Shown in pieces: positions 46,258 to 51,210 of a DNA stretch of 51,210 bases. The DNA lies in NCBI RefSeq assembly GCF_000423645.1, contig NZ_AUIJ01000019.1, positions 1-51,210 of the forward strand, in the 5' to 3' direction. The first letter of the stretch is position 1; each line of letters starts with the position of its first letter. The notes beneath the pieces were generated by a model, which worked only from the letters and a program-made list of their open reading frames with translations, was not told the origin of the DNA and did no database searches. The stretch is from Sediminimonas qiaohouensis DSM 21189 (GTDB lineage Bacteria > Pseudomonadota > Alphaproteobacteria > Rhodobacterales > Rhodobacteraceae). A program made the position numbers and the translations under genes.

Positions 46258-47331
46258 CTAGGGCCACTCCACATCGATCCAGACAAGGCGGTGCGGGCTG
46301 GCGGTTGCGGCGGGCTCGGCCATCGGATCACCCGGCGCGGGCCAGAAGACGCCCGCGCCACGCACGGCCAATTCGGCCGAAGGCAGCACGTAATCGACCC
46401 GCTGATTGCCGGGAACGGGGCCGGGCCAATCGACCGTGTCCAGCGCCGGATCGCCGGTATGGGCGGCATCAGAAGCGGTATCGCCGCGCCCCTTTGGGCG
46501 GGGATCGCGCAGGCGCGGGTCGGACAGCAGCGTATTGAGCGCACCGGCCCGCCCCTGCCCATCGGCCGGGTCGGTGTTGGTACCGCCCATGAGGACAAAG
46601 GCGCCATCGGGCGGCGCGCCGAACTGGCCATCAAGGAATAGCGACCAGAAGCGCGTTTCGTCATGGTTGCGGCGGCCGTTCCGATCCTCGGGGCCGTCGA
46701 ACACGGGCGGGCCGGCGTGATAGCTCAGCAGCCATAGATCGCGGCCCCGCACCCGCACGGGCACCGCCCAGTGCCCCACCGACGACAGCCGCTGCACCGC
46801 CTGCGCGGCGACCGAGGGGAACGGGCGGCCGTTCTTGAGCGGCAAGAGCGCGCCGGGCAGGTCGCGCCAAAGCAGCGACGAGAAATCGCGCGCCTTGTCC
46901 GCAAGGATCCGGTGGCGCGACAGGATCGCCATGCCCCCTTGCCCCGCGAAACGGCCATAGCCTTGCGCATCGCGCGGTGTGCCGCGCCGCCCGTCGCCAT
47001 CCATATCAAGGCCAGTGGGCAGCCCGGTATTGGGCGGCAGGGCAAACTGATGCGGCATTGGCCAACCCGATTGCGCAAGGCGCCCCCGAAGCGCCCGGAG
47101 CGACAGCCCGTGGTAATCGAAATCCACCCCTTGCAGGGCGATGATATCGGGCGCGGCCGCCGCGATCACGCGGGCAACGGCATCAACCTGCGCGTCCTGC
47201 CCGCGCAGGATATCGCGCAGCAAAAGGCCGGGGCCATCGCGCTCAAGATCGGTGTTGTAGGTGGCGATGCGCAGCACGTCCGCGCGCGCAGGCGCGGCAC
47301 ATAGCAGCGTCAGCAACAGCGCGCCCGCCAC
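46258..47331 (-). CDS. Endonuclease/exonuclease/phosphatase-fold protein, altered active site, exported
   Basis: A 357-residue EEP-fold protein with a signal peptide (ALLLTLLCAAPARA, cut before DVLRI) when started at GTG 47331. Starts farther upstream would overlap the preceding gene by over 100 bases. The fold is clear from ATYNTD (Asn26), the WLLSYHAG segment, RVDYVLPS and SPHRLVW (His347). The canonical acidic residues are changed: IALQE has Gly68 instead of Glu, MGDFN has Gly250 instead of Asp, and SDH has Pro346 instead of Asp. Activity is therefore doubtful, or this is a distinct subfamily. It follows the membrane-protein gene on the same strand by 17 bases. Confidence 0.78.
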   Translation of the reverse strand: MAGALLLTLLCAAPARADVLRIATYNTDLERDGPGLLLRDILRGQDAQVDAVARVIAAAAPDIIALQGVDFDYHGLSLRALRGRLAQSGWPMPHQFALPPNTGLPTGLDMDGDGRRGTPRDAQGYGRFAGQGGMAILSRHRILADKARDFSSLLWRDLPGALLPLKNGRPFPSVAAQAVQRLSSVGHWAVPVRVRGRDLWLLSYHAGPPVFDGPEDRNGRRNHDETRFWSLFLDGQFGAPPDGAFVLMGGTNTDPADGQGRAGALNTLLSDPRLRDPRPKGRGDTASDAAHTGDPALDTVDWPGPVPGNQRVDYVLPSAELAVRGAGVFWPAPGDPMAEPAATASPHRLVWIDVEWP

Positions 47332-47348
47332 GGCGCGCCGCCACGGGG

Positions 47349-48182
47349 TCAGGCGGCGGTGACGGCACTGGCGGCGGTACTGCCGCGATGACGCTTGCGC
47401 AGGATCATCACAGCGATCCGGTTGATGGCAATGCCGCGCATCACAAGCCCGGCAGGCAGAAAGGCCCATAGCGTCAGCGCCCAGATCATGGTTTGAGGCC
47501 CCAACGGCGTGATCGCGCCGGTCAGGGCCGACATGGTCATCGCCACGCCGGGCACAAAGAATGGCAGGAACATCCCTAACAACATGTTAAGAAGCGCATG
47601 AAGCTGCATGCGTGGCACGATATCGCTGTTGGTTGTCTGGCTGAGCATCGGCAGATTGATCCAGACATTGAAGGCGCCGCTGCGCGCGGGCCAGCCAAGC
47701 GCCCTGAGCACCCAGATGAACACGACCGCCATCAGGATCGAGGCCGTGTAGGACAGCGCCGCCATGTCGCGCATCAGGGCGACGTGCCTGGCCGCGGTCC
47801 CGTCCGGCAGCAAGTGCAGCACGAGGCGCACCGGGGAATAGGGGAAATCCATGAACCGGCCCAGCAGCGATGCCAACTCGCGCAAGAGAGCGCCGCCAAT
47901 CGACGGGGTGGCAGGCTGTCGCAAGATAAGCGTCAGCGCGATGACCGTCAGCGCAAGAGCCGCAAACCGCAGCCGGTTATAGGGCGGCGCGTAGCGGAAC
48001 TCGATCATGCTGGGATAGGTCGTGTTGTATTCCAGGAAGGTCAATAACGACGCCAAAAGCGCGACCAGAACGATGATCTGGTCGGCGCCGCCCGCCTTGG
48101 CGGGCAACAGCACCGTTGGCAGCACAACGAGCACCGCAACGGCAATAGCGCGCATCAGCGCGCCTGTCAGAGATACGATCAC
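47349..48182 (-). CDS. Hypothetical polytopic membrane protein
   Basis: A 277-residue membrane protein I do not recognise. There are about six or seven hydrophobic segments (near residues 8-27, 34-52, 72-90, 140-160, 195-218 and 228-248). The loops contain EYNTTYPSMIEFRYAPPYNRLRF and LSQTTNSDIVPR, which could be conserved functional loops. It lies between leuD and the EEP-fold gene and is co-oriented with both, so it may be linked to the leuCD region, but its own promoter region is separated from leuD by a terminator. Confidence 0.75.
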   Translation of the reverse strand: MIVSLTGALMRAIAVAVLVVLPTVLLPAKAGGADQIIVLVALLASLLTFLEYNTTYPSMIEFRYAPPYNRLRFAALALTVIALTLILRQPATPSIGGALLRELASLLGRFMDFPYSPVRLVLHLLPDGTAARHVALMRDMAALSYTASILMAVVFIWVLRALGWPARSGAFNVWINLPMLSQTTNSDIVPRMQLHALLNMLLGMFLPFFVPGVAMTMSALTGAITPLGPQTMIWALTLWAFLPAGLVMRGIAINRIAVMILRKRHRGSTAASAVTAA

Positions 48183-48485
48183 TGCCCGATCCCTTCAAAC
48201 TGGCCGAACGCGATTCATTGCCGCGCCCTGTTTCCAACTTGACCCGCATTTACGTTATGCGGCTTGCCTCATTATCGCCTGATTTTTGCCTTGTTTCGAC
48301 GGGTCACTCAAGCATGTCAAAGGCTTGGAGGCGCAATACGTGGGGAAGTGGTGCCACAATGCACCATTCGGGGCGACAAAAACGTCTAAAAATCAAAATG
48401 ATACAACATATTGTGGCCATCAGGGCCAATAATACAAATACCCCGGCGGTTGCGCCGGGGCCCTGTCATGCGAAAACGTCGCCCC
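48183..48485. other. Intergenic region between leuD and the membrane-protein gene
   Basis: This 303-base gap holds the leuCD terminator (48441-48460), an AT-rich stretch around 48380-48440 with the imperfect dyad ACAA-CATA-TTGT, and, nearer 48183, the presumed promoter of the membrane-protein gene. I see no open reading frame or RNA gene in it. Confidence 0.5.
48441..48460 (-). terminator. Rho-independent terminator of leuCD
   Basis: On the minus strand CCCCGGCG and CGCCGGGG pair around CAAC, and the following sequence is T-rich (TATTTGTATTATT). It lies about 25 bases beyond the leuD stop. Confidence 0.85.
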
Positions 48486-49091
48486 TCAGACCCAAGGGCG
48501 CGCGGCGGCGGCGCGGGCCTCGAACGCGTCGATGGCGGGCGCCTTTTCCAGCGTCAGCGCGATATCGTCCAGCCCGTTGATCAGGCAATGCTTGCGGAAC
48601 GGGTCGATGTCAAAGCGGACCACCTCGCCATCCGAGGTGGTGATCGTCTGCGCCTCGAGGTCGATATCCATGCGCGCGTTCGCGCCCTTCTCGGCGTCCT
48701 TCATCAGGATATCGACCTGCTCTTGCGGCAGGGCAATGGGCAGGATGCCGTTCTTGAAGCAGTTGTTGTAGAAAATATCGGCAAAACTGGGCGCGATGAC
48801 ACAACGAATGCCGAAATCCAGCAGCGCCCAAGGCGCGTGTTCGCGCGACGAGCCACAGCCGAAATTATCACCCGTCACCAGGATTTCCGCCTCGCGATAC
48901 TGCGGCTTGTTGAGCACGAAATCGGGGATCTCGGCGCCATCGCCGTCATAGCGCATCTCGTCAAACAGATTCACGCCAAGGCCCGAGCGCTTGATCGTCT
49001 TGAGGAACTGCTTGGGGATGATCATGTCGGTATCGACATTGATGAGCGGCATGGGCGCGGCGATGCCGGTGAGTTTGTCGAATTTTTGCAT
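48486..49091 (-). CDS. leuD: 3-isopropylmalate dehydratase small subunit
   Basis: A 201-residue small subunit of isopropylmalate isomerase, which pairs with LeuC in leucine synthesis. It shows [23 protein letters not shown], the [17 protein letters not shown] swivelling-domain motif, and [17 protein letters not shown]. Its ATG shares one base with the leuC stop (TAATG), so the two are translationally coupled. Confidence 0.97.
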   Translation of the reverse strand: MQKFDKLTGIAAPMPLINVDTDMIIPKQFLKTIKRSGLGVNLFDEMRYDGDGAEIPDFVLNKPQYREAEILVTGDNFGCGSSREHAPWALLDFGIRCVIAPSFADIFYNNCFKNGILPIALPQEQVDILMKDAEKGANARMDIDLEAQTITTSDGEVVRFDIDPFRKHCLINGLDDIALTLEKAPAIDAFEARAAAARPWV

Positions 49092-50494
49092 TACATCATC
49101 TCCCGCACATCGGTCAGTTTGCCGGTTACCGCCGCGGCGGCGGCCATCGCCGGGCTCATCAGGTGGGTGCGCCCGCCGCGGCCCTGGCGGCCCTCAAAAT
49201 TGCGGTTCGAGGTGGCCGCGCAGCGCTCGCCGGGGGCGAGTTGATCGGGGTTCATGGCAAGGCACATGGAACACCCCGCGAGGCGCCATTCAAATCCCGC
49301 CTCGGTGAAAATCTCGGCAAGGCCTTCTTCTTCGGCCTGGGCGCGCACGAGGCCCGAGCCGGGCACGATCATGGCGCGCAGCCCTTCCTTGACCTTCTTG
49401 CCCTTGAGGACCTTGGCCGCGGCGCGCAGATCCTCGATCCGGCCATTGGTGCACGAGCCGATAAAGACGGTGTCAATTTCCACGTCGCTAAGGGGTTGGC
49501 CGGCCGTCAGGCCCATGTATTCCAGCGCGCGGCGCGCCGCGTCGACCTTGCCGCCGGTGAAATCCTCGGGCGCGGGAACGTTGGCGGTGATGGGCAGCAC
49601 GTCCTCGGGCGAGGTGCCCCATGTCACCAGCGGCGCGATGTCCTCGCCGCGGATGGTAACGACCTTGTCCCAATGCGCGTCCGGGTCGGAATAAAGCGTC
49701 TTCCACCACGCGAGTGCGGCTTCCCACTGGGCGCCCTTGGGGGCGTGGGGGCGGCCCTTGACGTAGTCAAAGGTTTTCTCGTCCGGTGCGATCAGGCCGG
49801 CGCGCGCGCCGCCTTCGATCGCCATGTTGCAGACGGTCATGCGCCCTTCCATCGACAGCTCACGGATCGCCTCGCCGCAATACTCGATCACGTGGCCGGT
49901 GCCGCCTGCGGTGCCGGTGGCGCCAATCACCGCCATGGTGATGTCCTTGGCCGTGACACCGGGGCGCAGCTTGCCGGTGATCTCGACCTTCATGTTCTTC
50001 GATTTCTGCTGAATCAGGGTCTGGGTGGCCAGGACGTGCTCAACCTCGGACGTGCCGATACCGTGGGCCAGCGCCCCGAATGCGCCGTGGGTGGCGGTGT
50101 GGCTGTCGCCGCAGACCACCGTCATGCCCGGCAGGGTCCAGCCCTGTTCGGGGCCGACGATGTGCACGATGCCCTGCCGGATGTCCGACACGGGGTAGTA
50201 GTTCACGCCGAAGTCCTGCGCGTTGCGATCCAGCGCCTCGACCTGGATGCGGCTTTCTTCGTTCTTGATGCCATCGACGCGGTCGGGCGTGGTGGGCACG
50301 TTGTGATCGGGCACGGCGATGGTGTTTTGCGGGTTGCGCACCTTGCGGCCGGTCATGCGCAGGCCCTCGAAGGCCTGCGGGCTGGTCACTTCGTGCACCA
50401 GGTGCCGGTCGATATACAGCAGGCTCGAGCCATCCTCGGCCTCGTCCACGAGGTGAGCATCCCAGATCTTGTCATAGAGGGTCTTGGGGGACAT
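49091..50494 (-). CDS. leuC: 3-isopropylmalate dehydratase large subunit
   Basis: A 467-residue aconitase-family subunit carrying the 4Fe-4S cluster of isopropylmalate isomerase. Cluster ligands are Cys348 in IGSCTNGR, Cys408 and Cys411 in [46 protein letters not shown] and the C-terminal [10 protein letters not shown] are diagnostic. The start at 50494 has a GGGAGAGGA ribosome site. The IS5 end lies about 390 bases upstream. Confidence 0.97.
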   Translation of the reverse strand: MSPKTLYDKIWDAHLVDEAEDGSSLLYIDRHLVHEVTSPQAFEGLRMTGRKVRNPQNTIAVPDHNVPTTPDRVDGIKNEESRIQVEALDRNAQDFGVNYYPVSDIRQGIVHIVGPEQGWTLPGMTVVCGDSHTATHGAFGALAHGIGTSEVEHVLATQTLIQQKSKNMKVEITGKLRPGVTAKDITMAVIGATGTAGGTGHVIEYCGEAIRELSMEGRMTVCNMAIEGGARAGLIAPDEKTFDYVKGRPHAPKGAQWEAALAWWKTLYSDPDAHWDKVVTIRGEDIAPLVTWGTSPEDVLPITANVPAPEDFTGGKVDAARRALEYMGLTAGQPLSDVEIDTVFIGSCTNGRIEDLRAAAKVLKGKKVKEGLRAMIVPGSGLVRAQAEEEGLAEIFTEAGFEWRLAGCSMCLAMNPDQLAPGERCAATSNRNFEGRQGRGGRTHLMSPAMAAAAAVTGKLTDVREMM

Positions 50495-50887
50495 TGGTCC
50501 TCTCCCGTTCGAATTCTGTTAGCAGGGCATCGCCGAAGCGACAGGGATTTTGGGGCGCATCCGCCTTATAGGCGCGCCAGTACCGTCAGCGACGCGCCGA
50601 AAAACCGCTCTCGCAGGCGGGCGCGATCATCGATGTCGAAAATCCGTGTCATCCCTGCCAGATACATCGCGCGGGCCCGTCTATCAAGGGCGCAGGTTGT
50701 TTGCGGGGCCCTTTGCAGCAAATGGTGCAGACAGCCGATCCCGAGGCGCGGAGTGGCAACGACCGCTCCGAGGCCAGAGTGACCAATGCTGCACTGTAGT
50801 CGAACGGCAGGTATGGTGCAGGGAGCGAAGTTTGCAAAGCCGCGGACGTGGCTAAACATTTAAGCCAACACAGTAAAAGCACCAGTT
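50495..50887. other. Intergenic region between leuC and the IS5-family element
   Basis: This stretch of 393 bases should contain the leuC promoter, but I could not identify convincing -35/-10 boxes. Short frames occur on both strands. One on the minus strand ends ...IFDIDDRARLRERFFGASLTVLARL at 50566, but it has no good ribosome site and I do not recognise it. No leucine-rich leader peptide was found. Confidence 0.5.
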
Positions 50888-51210
50888 GGGCTCTGTTGCA
50901 CAAAGCGCGTGAGGGATTCATGTCGCGAATCCAGTGTGGTAGCTGGGCGACATGAGCAGACCCACACCCCCAACCTACAAGACCAGGAACTGGCCGGCCT
51001 ATAACGAAGCGCTCAAGCGCCGTGGCTCGCTGACAGTCTGGTTTGACCCGGAGATGATCTGGGAGGCTGCGCCGACCGGTAAGCGCGGTCGGCAGCAGAC
51101 CTACAGCGACACCGCTATCCAGACATGCTTGACGATGAAAGTGTTGTTCGGCATGGCGCTACGCCAGACCACAGGCTTCGTCGAGAGCCTGCTGCATTTG
51201 GTCGACCTGG
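50888..51210 (+). mobile_element. Left end of an IS5-family insertion sequence
   Basis: The sequence from about 50888, GGGCTCTGTTGCACAAAG, is a typical IS5-family terminal repeat start, and a transposase gene begins 64 bases inside it. The element runs off the window, so length, right end and target duplication cannot be seen. Confidence 0.8.
50952..51210 (+). CDS. IS5-family transposase, N-terminal part (partial)
   Basis: The first 86 codons of an IS5-family transposase, open to the window edge. It begins MSRPTPPTYKTRNWPAYNEAL, then VWFDPEMIWEA and GRQQTYSDTAIQTCL, with LRQTTGFVESLLHL at the edge, which is the usual N-terminal DNA-binding region of these enzymes. The DDE catalytic residues lie beyond the window. 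It reads away from leuC. Confidence 0.9.
   Translation, partial: MSRPTPPTYKTRNWPAYNEALKRRGSLTVWFDPEMIWEAAPTGKRGRQQTYSDTAIQTCLTMKVLFGMALRQTTGFVESLLHLVDL

Noticed and set aside
50566-50667. Small minus-strand ORF of about 33 codons upstream of leuC
   Set aside because: It has no convincing ribosome site, no leucine-codon run to suggest an attenuator, and no recognised homologue.
49163-50782. A 539-codon plus-strand frame opposite leuC
   Set aside because: It is a shadow of leuC with no recognisable domain.

Overview
The window looks like chromosome of a GC-rich alphaproteobacterium of the Rhodobacteraceae (Roseobacter group). Supporting this are the gene content and arrangement: an accD-folC pair, ilvD next to a small lipoprotein gene, leuCD separated from leuB by a few conserved genes, an MbfA membrane ferritin behind an Irr-type operator, the pyrimidine reductase pair preA/preT, and a DmdA-like demethylase. 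No rRNA, intact tRNA, CRISPR array or prophage was seen. Both window edges lie in insertion sequences: the right end of an IS256-family element at the left edge and the left end of an IS5-family element at the right edge.

Left part (1-9.2 kb), accessory in character. The IS256 end sits inside a WecA/MraY-type glycosyltransferase gene and has removed its N-terminus. A tRNA 3'-end relic and a DmdA/GcvT-family demethylase follow. Next is a signalling cluster: a 1309-residue hybrid histidine kinase with a duplicated set of PAS domains. It converges on an HPt protein, a REC protein with a decayed GGDEF domain, and a stand-alone receiver.

Middle part (9.2-33.5 kb), mainly housekeeping and metabolism. 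It holds a LysR regulator beside fadH (2,4-dienoyl-CoA reductase), three poorly known genes, ilvD, a CPBP protease, accD-folC, a lytic transglycosylase lipoprotein, zapE and an MFS transporter. A tightly overlapping minus-strand chain follows: an iodotyrosine-deiodinase-like flavoprotein, fghA, yaiI, a HAD phosphatase, an ornithine cyclodeaminase-like protein and an alpha/beta hydrolase, with an AEC transporter upstream. Then come mbfA with an Irr-like box, a TetR regulator, a NYN-LOTUS protein and preA/preT. Between folC and the transglycosylase gene lies an orphan promoter-terminator pair with three clustered GANTC (CcrM) sites.

Right part (33.5-51.2 kb). A cobalamin riboswitch precedes nine genes joined by start/stop overlaps: btuB, btuF, btuC, btuD, cbiZ, exbB, exbD, a second exbD and tonB. 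This is a self-contained unit for B12 import, corrinoid salvage and outer-membrane energisation. A Na+/phosphate cotransporter follows and converges on leuB. Beyond it are a LysR/epimerase divergent pair, an EEP-fold protein that lacks canonical acidic catalytic residues, a membrane protein and leuCD.

No wholly new defence or mobile system was found. The most unusual items are the GANTC-clustered orphan promoter, the deiodinase-like protein, the duplicated-PAS kinase with its split phosphorelay, the complete B12/Ton operon and the catalytically altered EEP protein.
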